DNA of 64,000 bases from Synoicihabitans lomoniglobus (GTDB lineage Bacteria; Verrucomicrobiota; Verrucomicrobiia; Opitutales; Opitutaceae), in contig NZ_CP119075.1 of the NCBI RefSeq assembly GCF_029023725.1, forward strand, positions 4,273,501 through 4,337,500. Direction: 5' to 3'. The position numbers were made by a program, and so were the translations under genes. This document shows positions 16,748 through 25,645 of this stretch, piece after piece. Under the pieces are notes generated by a model. The model worked only from the letters and a program-made list of their open reading frames with translations. It was not told the origin of the DNA and ran no database searches. Numbering within the stretch: the stretch's first letter is position 1; every line of letters begins with the position of its first letter.

Positions 16748-17623
16748 ATGGAGCCCGTTCTTACCCTCGCAGATCTCGATACTTGGTCCTTCAAAGGCAC
16801 CGCACTCGCCGTGCTGGGGCACCCGATCAAACACTCGATCAGCCCGCCCATGCACAACGCGGCCCTCGCCGAGATGGCGAACAGCGACGATCGCTTCACC
16901 ACCTGGCGCTACTTCCGTTTCGACGTGCCCCCCGCCGACCTGTCCCTCGCGCTCGACCGCCTGCACGCCGCCGGATTTCACGGCCTCAACCTGACCGTGC
17001 CGCACAAAGTCCTCGCGTTCGACACCATCGCCCAAGTCGACCCCACCGCCCAGCCCATCGGCGCCGTCAACACGCTCCAACGCACCGCGGCCGGCTGGCA
17101 CGGCTACAATACCGACGGCTACGGCCTGGCCACGGCGGTGCAGGAAACCCTGGGTATCCAACTTTTCGACACCCCCATCGTCCTGCTCGGTGCCGGCGGC
17201 GCTGCCCGGGGCGCCGCGGTCGAGTGTCTTGCCCAAGGCTGCGCCTCCCTCCACATTGTCAATCGCACCACGGCCAATCGCGAAGCGCTGTTAAGTCAAC
17301 TCGCTCCGCTCGCAGGTGGTATACCTCTGCAAGGCGAAATCCCCGCCGAAGCGCTCGTCATCAACGCCACCAGCGCCGGCCTCAAACCCGACGACCCTCT
17401 GCCCGTCGATCTCACCACCCTGCCCCGCCCGGTCGGCGTTTTCGACATGATCTACAACCCCGCCGAGACTCCGCTCCTGACGGCAGCCAAAACCCACGCC
17501 ATCCCCACCGCCAACGGCCTCGCCATGCTCGTCCACCAAGGTGCCCGTTCCTTGGAAATTTGGAGCAATGTTGCCGTCCCCGTCGAAGCCATGCACGCCG
17601 CGGTAACCGCAGCCATCGCATAA
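16748..17623 (+). CDS. aroE: Shikimate dehydrogenase
   Basis: A 291-residue NADPH-dependent enzyme converting 3-dehydroshikimate to shikimate in aromatic amino-acid synthesis. The substrate-site motif GHPIKHSISPPMHN is at 24-37, NLTVPHK with catalytic lysine 87 follows, then VNTL and NTDGYG, and the nucleotide-binding loop GAGGAARG is at 148-155. Near the C-terminus is VFDMIYNPAETPLL. It is a normal single-domain member. It is separated by 195 bp from the SirB1-like gene; nothing else is recognised in that gap. Confidence 0.96.
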   Translation: MEPVLTLADLDTWSFKGTALAVLGHPIKHSISPPMHNAALAEMANSDDRFTTWRYFRFDVPPADLSLALDRLHAAGFHGLNLTVPHKVLAFDTIAQVDPTAQPIGAVNTLQRTAAGWHGYNTDGYGLATAVQETLGIQLFDTPIVLLGAGGAARGAAVECLAQGCASLHIVNRTTANREALLSQLAPLAGGIPLQGEIPAEALVINATSAGLKPDDPLPVDLTTLPRPVGVFDMIYNPAETPLLTAAKTHAIPTANGLAMLVHQGARSLEIWSNVAVPVEAMHAAVTAAIA

Positions 17624-17841
17624 CGATCTCGTTGGGCGTTCTTCACGCCCGATTCCGCCGCAACCCGCCCGGCGTCAATTCGCCCCCTTTATTGACGGTG
17701 GCAACGACGTCCCCAAGCCACCGCCGACAACTTCGGCCCAGCGCGGCGTTACCCGCTCCTGAATCGGCAATAGTTCTTTGCCTGCAAAGGCGCGCGTTCT
17801 CGCGAACCAAACACGCTTACAGGAGTCGATACCGACGTCTT

Positions 17842-18531
17842 ATGATCGTATTCGGTTCCACTGTCGCCCGCTCCGCCCGCTCCCTTCTCCTGTTGCTCGG
17901 AGCGCTCTCGCTGCAGGCCGAGTTGGAATGGGACCAAGCTCAACAATCCGTCGAGCTTCCCGTGGGCGCGAAGCAACATGTCGCCACCTACGCGTTCACC
18001 AATCGCAGCGACCAACCGGTGACGATCATCGATCTGCAGGTCGACTGCGACTGCACCACCGCCGCGCTGCCCCAACGCGCCTTTGCCCCGGGGGAATCCA
18101 GCGAACTGAAACTCACGCTCGACACCCGGGGACTGGAAGGTGAGGTCAACCGCGAGTTGCTCGTCAAACTGCGCCATGGAGAGGGCGCCGGTGCCCAGGT
18201 CAAGACCGTCAGCCTGCAACTCAAGGCGCTCATCACCCCCTGGTTCACCCTTTCCCCGCGCGTCCTGTTTTGGCCGCTATCCGCCCAAGCCGAAGAGCGT
18301 TCCCTTACCGTGCAGCTGGCGACGACCGACCGCCCCCTGCAACTACGCCTCGGCGACTTGCCTTCCGGCCTCGAAACCCACCTCAGCCTGGGAACCGATC
18401 CGACCACTTACATGCTCACGGCACGTCCGACTGATTCGACCCAAGCCGCCTCCTGGCACTTGCCCCTTCAACTGTATGCGGGCGACGACGAACTTTTGGC
18501 CGAATCCTCAGTTTATCTCCTCGTGCGATGA
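17842..18531 (+). CDS. Exported DUF1573 protein
   Basis: A 229-residue secreted protein. The signal peptide (about 1-27, ending LSLQAELEW) is followed by a DUF1573 Ig-like domain: HVATYAFTNRSDQPVTIIDL, then the family's cysteine motif VDCDCTTAALP, and APGESSELKLTLDTRG. DUF1573 domains are common in Bacteroidetes, planctomycetes and Verrucomicrobia, with no known reaction. The ATG at 17842 is the first in-frame start that gives a signal peptide. Its TGA overlaps the ATG of the rhodanese gene, so it heads a three-gene operon. Confidence 0.85.
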   Translation: MIVFGSTVARSARSLLLLLGALSLQAELEWDQAQQSVELPVGAKQHVATYAFTNRSDQPVTIIDLQVDCDCTTAALPQRAFAPGESSELKLTLDTRGLEGEVNRELLVKLRHGEGAGAQVKTVSLQLKALITPWFTLSPRVLFWPLSAQAEERSLTVQLATTDRPLQLRLGDLPSGLETHLSLGTDPTTYMLTARPTDSTQAASWHLPLQLYAGDDELLAESSVYLLVR

Positions 18532-18989
18532 TCTTCCGTCGAGCGGTGTTGCAAGCGCTTGGTCTGTTGACGCTGGCCGTTCCACCCGCCGCGCTTTCCT
18601 ACCTCGGGCAGCGGGCGAACTCCGCCGCGCCGCACGCCGTTACCAATTTAGCGGCCCTGCCTCGCTACCACCTGTCACTGGCGGAGGCCCGGGCGCTGGC
18701 CGCAGTGGAATCCGGGTCGCTGCTGTGGATCGACGCCCGTCACCGAACGGCCTACGCCGACGCGCATTTTCCCACCGCGATCAATCTACCGGTCGCCGAC
18801 TGGGACGCCGCATTGCCCGAACTCCTGGCGCACTGGACTCCGTCCCGCCCCATCATCGTCTACTGCAGCTCCGCGTCGTGCGACGCCGCTGACCAAGTGG
18901 CCCGCCGCCTTCGGCGCGAACTCGGCGCCGAAAACGTCTGGGTGCTACATGACGGTTGGCAGGCACTGCGCGACTTTAATTTGCCATGA
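18528..18989 (+). CDS. Rhodanese-like protein with N-terminal membrane anchor
   Basis: A 153-residue protein with an N-terminal signal or anchor helix (residues 8-26) and one rhodanese domain. LLWIDARHRTAYADAHFPTAINLP is the substrate-entry region, and the active-site loop is YCSSASCD with cysteine 113 as the persulfide-carrying residue, followed by RRLRRELGAENVWVLHDGWQ. The topology suggests the domain faces the periplasm. Both ends overlap neighbours by ATGA, tying it to the DUF1573 and MauE-like genes. Confidence 0.9.
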   Translation: MIFRRAVLQALGLLTLAVPPAALSYLGQRANSAAPHAVTNLAALPRYHLSLAEARALAAVESGSLLWIDARHRTAYADAHFPTAINLPVADWDAALPELLAHWTPSRPIIVYCSSASCDAADQVARRLRRELGAENVWVLHDGWQALRDFNLP

Positions 18990-19423
18990 AAACGCCCCCC
19001 TCGTCGTCCACCACCGGCACCACCGCGGCACGCATCGGCACCGGTCTGCTTTTCGCGGGCAGCGGTCTGACGAAAATCACCGATCCTCACGCCCTCGCCG
19101 AGGCCATCACACGCTATGATTTGGTGTCCCCTGCCCTCGCGCAAATCGGCGGGCATTTCCTGCCGTGGTCTGAAATCGTCATCGGCGGTGCCTTGCTGTT
19201 AAACGTGTGGCGGTCCGGCGCATGGTTGAGCGCCTGCGGATTCTCCGCTTTGTTCATGGTCGCCGTGGCCTCGGCGTGGGGTCGCGGCCTCGACATCTCG
19301 TGCGGTTGCTTTGCCACCGCCCGCACGATCGATGCCGCTTCGTTGCTCTTTAATGCGGCGCTGTTGGCCGTCACCACCTGGGGCCTGCGCACGGAACTTC
19401 GCCGCGCGACGCTGCGGGACTGA
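18986..19423 (+). CDS. MauE/DoxX-like membrane protein
   Basis: A 145-residue membrane protein with four helices. The MauE/DoxX signature is RIGTGLLFAGSGLTKITDPHALAEAITRYDLV, followed by LPWSEIVIGGALLL and a cysteine pair in GRGLDISCGCFAT near the third helix. MauE-type proteins handle disulfide or thiol electrons for periplasmic partners; here the partners are probably the rhodanese and DUF1573 proteins. Last gene of the operon. Confidence 0.88.
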   Translation: MKTPPSSSTTGTTAARIGTGLLFAGSGLTKITDPHALAEAITRYDLVSPALAQIGGHFLPWSEIVIGGALLLNVWRSGAWLSACGFSALFMVAVASAWGRGLDISCGCFATARTIDAASLLFNAALLAVTTWGLRTELRRATLRD

Positions 19424-19487
19424 TCGCAGCGCTCGATCGTATTCATCATTCACCTACGAAGCTAGGATCACGTTCCGTTCCCTATAA

Positions 19488-19524
19488 AAAACAAAGGCAC
19501 CGTGGGCTGATCCCACGGTGCCTT
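19488..19524 (-). terminator. Rho-independent terminator of the 19566 gene
   Basis: A perfect 13-bp stem, AAGGCACCGTGGG (19494-19506) with CCCACGGTGCCTT (19512-19524), around a 5-base loop. Read leftward it is followed by TTTGTTTTTT, so it ends transcription of the minus-strand peptidoglycan-binding gene. It may also stop read-through from the MauE operon. Confidence 0.9.
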
Positions 19525-19565
19525 GATGGCGAGGTGTTTTCGCTTCGCGCGTGGTGGACGACCCA

Positions 19566-20720
19566 TTAGGCCTTCACGCCCAGCGCGTCGAGCGAGGCAT
19601 AGCTTACTCCGGCGAGGGGCAGCTCGTTATCCTTTTGGAAATCGCGCAGGGCGGCCATGGTCCGACGATCGAGTTCGCCGTTCACTTTCACCTTGTAGCC
19701 GCGATCCTTCAACTGCGTTTGGATTTGCGCGACGACCTCAGGCGTGGCGTTGGTTTCGCACAGCACGCGGCGCCATTCGATACGACTTTCACCCTGGGCG
19801 ACCAAGCGGTCGACATCACCGTATTCGGCGGGAATCACCCGACGCTCGGTCTTGGCAGCGGCCACCATCTTGCGGACTTTGCGGGTCTCGTAGACCGGGG
19901 CGACTTTAACAACGTTCACCTTGGCGGGCGTATCGACAACGGTGCGGGTATAAGTTTCGTATTCGGCGGGAACGGTTTCTTCGCGGAACGAGGCAGCCTG
20001 CACCAAGACGCGGCTCGTGACGGTCTCGTATTCAGCGGGCTCACGCACGAGACACATGATCTCGCTGGTCGGGTTTTCCAACTCGGTGATGGGATTTTCT
20101 CCCTCCGTCCAGTAAACGCGCTCCGGCTTGACCATCACTTTGGTGGTGCGGGTTTCATAGACCGGGGGAACCGGAACCTGGCGGGTGTAAGCAGGGCTCT
20201 TCAGCACCTTTTCCTCCACCGTCTTGTAGGTGGCGGGAATGATTTCTTGTTTCTCATAACCGGCCTTAACCATGACGCGCTCCTCGACCTGTTCGAACCG
20301 GGCCGGGATCTCGACCAATTCGTAGCTTTCTTCCTTGAGCAACACACGGTCGGTCACCGGAACCATCTCGGCCTCGACGAGCACCTGGGCGTAACATTCA
20401 CCCGTCTTGACGCCGATCGCCGGCACGCCTTCGCGAGCGGCACCGGGTGACAACGGCGGCGGCATGCTCGCGATCATGGCGCTGTTCTCAGGGGACGCTT
20501 CCACCGCGGTTTCTGACTGAGACCATGAGGAAGTGGAGGTGGAAGATGCTTTGTTGACGTCCGGATCGGGAGCAGTCGTGGACCGCTGGAGGCGACGATC
20601 GTTGGAATAGAACGGCTCGCGCTCGACGTCGTCTTGAGCATGCAACACCCCAACTGCGGCGCTGATCGCCAAAATTGAGGTTGATAGCAATGTGATGGTA
20701 GTGGTCTTGGAGGATTTCAT
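19566..20720 (-). CDS. Exported repeat protein with peptidoglycan-binding domain
   Basis: A 384-residue exported protein. The signal peptide covers about residues 1-28 (ending GVLHAQDD). The central region, about 100-300, is built of degenerate 20-40-residue repeats of the form 'V-PA-YE/KT-V...V-V-PA' (EIIPATYKTVEEKVLKSPAY, ETVPAEYETYTRTVVDTPAK, RRVIPAEYGDVDRLV). The end carries a PG_binding_1 domain: VAQIQTQLKDRGYKVKVNGE followed by LDRRTMAALRDFQKDNELPL. It probably sits in the periplasm attached to the wall; the role of the repeats is unknown. Monocistronic, with its own terminator and a promoter region with a dyad. Confidence 0.85.
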   Translation of the reverse strand: MKSSKTTTITLLSTSILAISAAVGVLHAQDDVEREPFYSNDRRLQRSTTAPDPDVNKASSTSTSSWSQSETAVEASPENSAMIASMPPPLSPGAAREGVPAIGVKTGECYAQVLVEAEMVPVTDRVLLKEESYELVEIPARFEQVEERVMVKAGYEKQEIIPATYKTVEEKVLKSPAYTRQVPVPPVYETRTTKVMVKPERVYWTEGENPITELENPTSEIMCLVREPAEYETVTSRVLVQAASFREETVPAEYETYTRTVVDTPAKVNVVKVAPVYETRKVRKMVAAAKTERRVIPAEYGDVDRLVAQGESRIEWRRVLCETNATPEVVAQIQTQLKDRGYKVKVNGELDRRTMAALRDFQKDNELPLAGVSYASLDALGVKA

Positions 20721-21108
20721 TTTTCTAGGTGGGTTAAGAGTTCGCGCGCTTCACGCAGTTTCACCTCTCCTTGTTGCCAACCCCATGCCCACCTCTGGAA
20801 ATATCGTCGGCGATCTAACGCATTATATTGATAATTCATTCGTTATGAAATTATCAAAAAATCAGGATGCCTTTCTCTTCCGGAAATGCCGGGCATTTTG
20901 AACGACGCCGCGACGGGTCCCTCTGCATTTTGCGCTACCCACTCGCACGGGTTTTGGCGTTCTGGAACTCCTTCCGATCCTCTCTTTAATTCGCTCGGGC
21001 TGGTTACACGGCGCCTCGGAAAGTGTTAATTTTCGCAATTGGAGCCCCGCATCGATCGACGTTTTGAACTACTGCGCACACCATGGTTCGATCGAGTCGG
21101 CCTACCAC
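20721..21108. promoter_or_regulatory. Intergenic region with promoter and AT-rich dyad for the 19566-20720 gene
   Basis: The 474-bp gap (20721-21194) has no convincing gene. A consensus TATAAT on the minus strand (20827 down to 20822) lies about 100 bp upstream of the 20720 start. Immediately upstream is a perfect inverted repeat TTGATAATT (20828-20836) / AATTATCAA (20849-20857), covering the -35 region and suited to repressor or activator binding. Nothing is recognised between 20860 and 21108. Confidence 0.45.
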
Positions 21109-21144
21109 GAAAAAACCCCGGACGAAGAAAGCTCCATCCGGGGT
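21109..21144 (-). terminator. Rho-independent terminator of the DUF4331 operon
   Basis: ACCCCGGA (21115-21122) pairs with TCCGGGGT (21137-21144) around a 14-base loop. Read leftward it is followed by a run of T (complement of 21110-21114). It lies 50 bp beyond the stop codon of the DUF4331 gene. Confidence 0.85.
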
Positions 21145-21194
21145 CGATTTGCTTGGGGTCCTGCAACCTTGCGGCAGCAAAACGGCGGCGGTGA

Positions 21195-23051
21195 TTACTC
21201 CACCAAAAAGACATCGAGCAGACCAATGCCCGTGCCGCCATCCACGCCATTGAGCAGCGTCGTGTAAGCCCCCGGTTGCAGCGTCACAATAACCGCCGCT
21301 TCATTGGCGTAAGCCGGAGCATATCCGGTGTCTTGGATATCCGCTCGCTGCGTTTCTCCCCAACTGTCGTTCATCGCCACCATGGAGCCGTCTTTCCAAA
21401 CTTGGATCACGGGATCGCCGAGCGCACCTTCGACATCGAACGTCTCCAGCGTCGGGCCAAGGCCACGCACCAGGACTGTCACCGGCTCAGTGCCACGGAT
21501 GATGAAACCACTGATAAGTGAACTGTAGCCATTTCCCACCGCGCCGCGAATCGAGAGATTGAACAGTGGCGAGACCGCTTCACCTCCGTTGTGGATGTAG
21601 TTTCGACCGCTGTGAGGTGTAGCGGCATACGGGAAGGTCTTGTTATAAACCGCATCGTTGAACGACATGTTGTCGATGCCGTCGGCCGAGCGAATCGTGA
21701 GCGGATCCGTGCGCAGGTCGCTGATAATCGCGGTGACCGCGATGTCGATCACGTCATCACCGTAGCGACGACCATTGGGCCATCCACCGGCGATGGTGCC
21801 CGCCGGAAAACCAGGCAACCCCGCCTGCACCTCAGAGGTCAGGGCATCGCCCCCGAAGACACTCAAGCGGGAGTGGCCTTCATCCGGCAATCCGCCACCG
21901 GTCAAACGAGCCGGGCCGGTTGAGAGATCAACCTTGAGGAGATCGGGTATGAAGATACCGACGAGATCGGTGCGGCCCGTGGTCGGCGCCACGGCTTGAC
22001 CACTGAAGACGATGGCGTTGATGAGCGCGGCGAGTTCGGGCTCGGAAGCATATTGACGGAACAGCGCGGCGTCCTGCGTCGGCTTGGTGCGGTTATAGAG
22101 ATCCTTGTCCTTGATACCAATCATCGCCTCTGCGAAGAGCGGGTTACCCTGACGGCCAACCTGAACCCAAGGACCGGTTTCGACCGGATCACCTGTCGAG
22201 GTGAGAACGCGAGATGCGCGACGGCTGGTGGTGGCGTAAACTCCGACCACCTGCTGGTCGCCACCAATTTCACTGACCGGGATTTCCAGCGCGATACTGT
22301 GCATGTTATACCCACCCTGACTGTCGAAGGTTTTGTCGCCCGAGCGCAGTTGGAGGAGGTCAAAAATGGACTGCACGTCGCCGTAGAAACCGTCTTCGCG
22401 TTGGCCTGCAAACGAGCGATAGCCGTCGGTCAGCGTGGCGATGGATTGCGCGGTGTAGGGATCGAGGGTAGCAGGCGTGACGACACCATCCTTGGCGCGA
22501 CCTTCGCCGCCACCGACGTTGTAGCCGGGAGTCGCGATACCTTGATTGTTCGGCGGGACCACTCCCGTGCCGAGCTCCGTGGAGACACCGTTCACCACGC
22601 GGGTCACCGTATAGGTTTGCGTGAGATTCTGGTTGGCGTCGTCGACCGCGCTCACGACTCCGAGATAGCTCTGGAGAATTGTGCTGTCGTTCTTGTAGGT
22701 AGTGGAAAACTTGAATTGGTAGGCGATCGAATCAGCGCCCGACGCCAGATCGTCCCCGGTCGACAGGAAAATCTGGTAAAGCACGTTGTCGTCAAAGTTG
22801 TATTTATTGGGGCCTACGCCGGGCTCCTCATGCGGGTAAACGCCGAGCGAAACCTGCAAGTATTTCTGACCGGCACGCTGCGTCAGAAACGCATAGAGGT
22901 CGGTCGTGTTGGCCGCAGGGTCGAGCGTGACCAATGGCGCGTCCATGTGACTGGAAGCGGAGGCGGTTGTCGGCAGCATCGCGCCGGTGAGAATCGCGAG
23001 CGCACTCAGCGTGGCGGCGATTCGTAATCTGGATTTGGGTATCATATTCAT
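21195..23051 (-). CDS. Secreted DUF4331 protein with C-terminal verrucomicrobial domain
   Basis: A 618-residue exported protein. The signal peptide covers residues 1-32 (ending PTTASASSH). The DUF4331 domain fills about 33-490 and opens with the family hallmark SSHMDAPLVTLDPAANTTDL; HSGRNYIHNGGEAVSPLFNLS closes it. The last 115 residues (SSLISGFIIRGTEPVTVLVR onward, with DPVIQVWKDG and the ending YTTLLNGVDGGTGIGLLDVF) form a separate beta-rich module that I associate with secreted verrucomicrobial proteins; it may be a sorting or surface domain. It follows a TPR gene by 33 bp. DUF4331 has no known activity. Confidence 0.87.
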   Translation of the reverse strand: MNMIPKSRLRIAATLSALAILTGAMLPTTASASSHMDAPLVTLDPAANTTDLYAFLTQRAGQKYLQVSLGVYPHEEPGVGPNKYNFDDNVLYQIFLSTGDDLASGADSIAYQFKFSTTYKNDSTILQSYLGVVSAVDDANQNLTQTYTVTRVVNGVSTELGTGVVPPNNQGIATPGYNVGGGEGRAKDGVVTPATLDPYTAQSIATLTDGYRSFAGQREDGFYGDVQSIFDLLQLRSGDKTFDSQGGYNMHSIALEIPVSEIGGDQQVVGVYATTSRRASRVLTSTGDPVETGPWVQVGRQGNPLFAEAMIGIKDKDLYNRTKPTQDAALFRQYASEPELAALINAIVFSGQAVAPTTGRTDLVGIFIPDLLKVDLSTGPARLTGGGLPDEGHSRLSVFGGDALTSEVQAGLPGFPAGTIAGGWPNGRRYGDDVIDIAVTAIISDLRTDPLTIRSADGIDNMSFNDAVYNKTFPYAATPHSGRNYIHNGGEAVSPLFNLSIRGAVGNGYSSLISGFIIRGTEPVTVLVRGLGPTLETFDVEGALGDPVIQVWKDGSMVAMNDSWGETQRADIQDTGYAPAYANEAAVIVTLQPGAYTTLLNGVDGGTGIGLLDVFLVE

Positions 23052-23084
23052 GGTCTGGGTTGGTTTGGTTGGGCTAGAGGAAAT

Positions 23085-24365
23085 TCAGTTGGTAGCCGAC
23101 GTAGCGGCGGCTAGGAGCGCCCGCTCACTGGGCATCAGGCCGGTCGCAAAATCGTTCGCGCGGGCCAGGTAGGTGGCGGCTTGATCAGGAGCTCCGTTCG
23201 CCGCGGCGATCACGCCGGCATGCAGCCAGACGCGGCCGTCACTCAAACCGGTGGCGAGAGCGCGTTCGATGGAATCTGCGGCGGCCTCGATGTTGCCAGC
23301 GGACCATTGCGACCACGCCAAGGCATCGTAAGTATAGGCATCTGCCCGTTCGTGGAGTTCGGCCGTGGCGAGAGTCACCGCACGATCCGTCCCACTGCGG
23401 CGGGTGGCCAAAAAAAGGGCCAGCGTGCGCGGATCGGCGGCCGCACCGTGTTTGGCCATGGTGGCTTCGATCTCGGTCGCGCGATCAAGCTGACTGGCAA
23501 CCCGCAGGGCTTCAGCTTGCCACCAAACGTATCCGGGAAGCGGATTCAAGGCGGCAGCACGATCGAGCGCCACCACGGCGCCTTCGGTATTACCCGTCGC
23601 CAATTCCACCTGTCCGCGCAGCAGCCATGCGGCAGCATAGTCAGGGTGAGTATCTAAAACTTGGTCCGCCCATCGCTGCGCTTGATCGATCTCCCCCGCC
23701 AGCAATTGAAAGTGGCCCAACCGCACCTGGGTCCAAGCGGTGGTTTCGACGGGCAAGTTGCCACCCACGCGGTTCGCCATCGCCATGGCTTGAATCGCTC
23801 CCGGTAAATCCCCGTGCAACCACCGCAACTGCGCGATACGAACGGAAGCTTCCAAACCTGGCTGGCGATTCACCAGTTCCTGACAGGCCGCAACCGACTC
23901 GGCCAGTTTACCCTGTTCCATCGTCGCATCCGCCAAGAGCGCGTAATCTTTGGGTGCGCCACGATCGGCGACCAGCCGACGGGCCAGATTTTCAGCATCG
24001 GCAAAACGATGCTGCTGCAACCAAGCATGGCCGCGCAGCAGATCTGCTCCCGGAGTAGCTTCTCCTTGGGCATCCATCGCGTCGGCGGATAACTCGGCCA
24101 GTTTGAAAAATCCTGCATCACTGCGCAGTCGACCGAGGTTGACGAAAGCCCAGCCGAGTCGCTCAAAACTCTGCGTGCGATCGCGCTGACCGCCTCGAAT
24201 CTTCTCCTGCCAATGACGCACTTGCTCGGCCACAGGACCGTCCACTCCCGGATCGGCCAACACAATGCGTTCAGCCGGAAGACGCGCACCAGAGACTCCG
24301 ATTGCCACTGCCAGCATGAGCCAGCTGTTAATCCAGATCCCGTTGCTTAAAAACTTCTGCATCAA
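23085..24365 (-). CDS. Exported TPR protein, DUF4331-linked
   Basis: A 426-residue protein with an N-terminal signal (residues 8-27, WLMLAVAIGVSGARL-like) and about ten TPR-like helical repeats spanning the rest. Clear units include LADATMEQGKLAESVAACQE, LGHFQLLAGEIDQAQRWADQ and LRGQVELATGNTEGAVVALD. No catalytic domain is present. It begins a two-gene operon with DUF4331 behind an AT-rich promoter region. The HupE/UreJ-like gene lies just upstream on the same strand. The protein may be a partner or assembly factor for the DUF4331 protein; that is inference. Confidence 0.82.
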   Translation of the reverse strand: MMQKFLSNGIWINSWLMLAVAIGVSGARLPAERIVLADPGVDGPVAEQVRHWQEKIRGGQRDRTQSFERLGWAFVNLGRLRSDAGFFKLAELSADAMDAQGEATPGADLLRGHAWLQQHRFADAENLARRLVADRGAPKDYALLADATMEQGKLAESVAACQELVNRQPGLEASVRIAQLRWLHGDLPGAIQAMAMANRVGGNLPVETTAWTQVRLGHFQLLAGEIDQAQRWADQVLDTHPDYAAAWLLRGQVELATGNTEGAVVALDRAAALNPLPGYVWWQAEALRVASQLDRATEIEATMAKHGAAADPRTLALFLATRRSGTDRAVTLATAELHERADAYTYDALAWSQWSAGNIEAAADSIERALATGLSDGRVWLHAGVIAAANGAPDQAATYLARANDFATGLMPSERALLAAATSATN

Positions 24366-24508
24366 CTCTGTAGTCGTGCGAAACGGAGGATCGGTTCTTC
24401 CTTAAATCGAAAAGCCTAATAGATTAATTCATTAGTCATTGATTATACGCATCTTACTATTTCAATATTTTTGCAATTAATAATTCTCTACCGGGAACCG
24501 ACTGCAAA
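24366..24508 (-). promoter_or_regulatory. AT-rich promoter region of the TPR-DUF4331 operon
   Basis: A 143-bp AT-rich spacer. A perfect TATAAT on the minus strand (24447 down to 24442) lies 77 bp upstream of the TPR start, and an AATTAAT-centred dyad CTAAT/ATTAG (24416-24435) lies downstream of it. No clear -35 at the best spacing is seen. Confidence 0.45.
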
Positions 24509-25645
24509 TCAGAGCAGCGTGCGCTCGATGAGCCAGAACAGGCCCATCCCGGTAACGACGAGCGATACGATCATGGGCCCTCTGCGCTCAAACGATGGCC
24601 ACTGCCGAGCTTTCGCCAACAGCGGCAATACCAGCAGTGCGATTGCCGCCTGACCGACCTCCACGCCGACATTGAATCCGAACAAAGCCGAAACCACGGT
24701 CTGCCCATCGGAACCGAGCCCCAACTCCCGCAAAACTCCCGCAAATCCAAACCCATGGATGAGCCCAAACCCAAAAGTCAGCAGCCAACGTCCCTTGGGT
24801 TCCTCGTCACCTCGCCACAAATTTTCGACCCCGACGTAGACGATCGACGCCGCGATCAACGGCTCCACCCATCCCGCGGGGAACTGCACCACATTCAGCG
24901 CCGCCAATCCCAGCGTGATCGAATGGGCGACCGTGAAACTCGTGATCACCGCCAGCATGGCTTTCCACCCGCGACACGCGATCAACAGCCCGGCCAAAAA
25001 CAACAGATGATCGAACCCAATCAGAATGTGCTCCACCCCGAGTTTGAAGAACAACCAGAGCCGACTGCCGCCTGAGTTCCCCGTGGTTTCATGCTCTGTC
25101 TCAACGGCTTCAACACCAACCGAGCGCTCGCCCCACGGCACAATCAGCGTCGCGTTGTTCGCCCCGAGCAGGCCTTCTGCAACGATCTCGCCCGACACCA
25201 AGCGGGCTGTCACAAAAAGTCGATGCCCCGGCGGCAACGTGGCAAACTGTTCTGAGTTCACCGTCCAATTTCCCTCCGGCTGTTGAGCGATTCTCGTATG
25301 CCACATCACGTCCTCGTCTTCCGCTTCCCAAACGGCCGCCACTCTCGACATCGGGATCGCTCGGTCGCTCGCACTGAAGTCAACCCAAGCCAGTCCCGCC
25401 GCTTGCAACGCCGCGCCACTTTCCTCGACCTCGATCTGATCGAGCACGCGATCATCATCAAGATCCGCCAACGGAACCGCCGCCGCCGCATCTGTCGCCG
25501 ATAGTCGCAGCTCCACTTGGACGCCATCAACCGTCGCGGTGATTTCCAAACTGCTCAACCCCGGATCGTGCGCCGTCGCGGTCAGCGCCGAGAGCGCACC
25601 GAGTAACAGCAACAGCCAGACCCTAAACCCGGCGCAGCGCGACAT
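24509..25645 (-). CDS. HupE/UreJ_2 family membrane protein
   Basis: A 378-residue protein. It starts MSRCAGFRVWLLLLLGALSA (signal peptide), has an extracytoplasmic domain of about 190 residues, and ends in a HupE/UreJ_2 membrane domain with about six helices. The family signature LGVEHILIGFDHLLFLAGLL with histidine and aspartate, FTVAHSITLGLAAL and FGFGLIHGFGFAGVL give possible metal-binding histidines. HupE/UreJ proteins are nickel/cobalt-type permeases; the HupE_UreJ_2 subgroup is less well defined. The start at 25645 overlaps the end of prmA by 23 bp; a longer frame to 25771 lies inside prmA. It may act with the downstream TPR and DUF4331 genes. Confidence 0.85.
   Translation of the reverse strand: MSRCAGFRVWLLLLLGALSALTATAHDPGLSSLEITATVDGVQVELRLSATDAAAAVPLADLDDDRVLDQIEVEESGAALQAAGLAWVDFSASDRAIPMSRVAAVWEAEDEDVMWHTRIAQQPEGNWTVNSEQFATLPPGHRLFVTARLVSGEIVAEGLLGANNATLIVPWGERSVGVEAVETEHETTGNSGGSRLWLFFKLGVEHILIGFDHLLFLAGLLIACRGWKAMLAVITSFTVAHSITLGLAALNVVQFPAGWVEPLIAASIVYVGVENLWRGDEEPKGRWLLTFGFGLIHGFGFAGVLRELGLGSDGQTVVSALFGFNVGVEVGQAAIALLVLPLLAKARQWPSFERRGPMIVSLVVTGMGLFWLIERTLL

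Noticed and set aside
15623-17254. A 543-codon minus-strand frame opposite the SirB1-like and aroE genes
   Set aside because: Both opposing genes are certain. The frame is a by-product of GC-rich third positions.
19551-20450. A 299-codon plus-strand frame opposite the peptidoglycan-binding gene
   Set aside because: The minus-strand protein has a signal peptide, repeats and a known domain; the plus frame has none.
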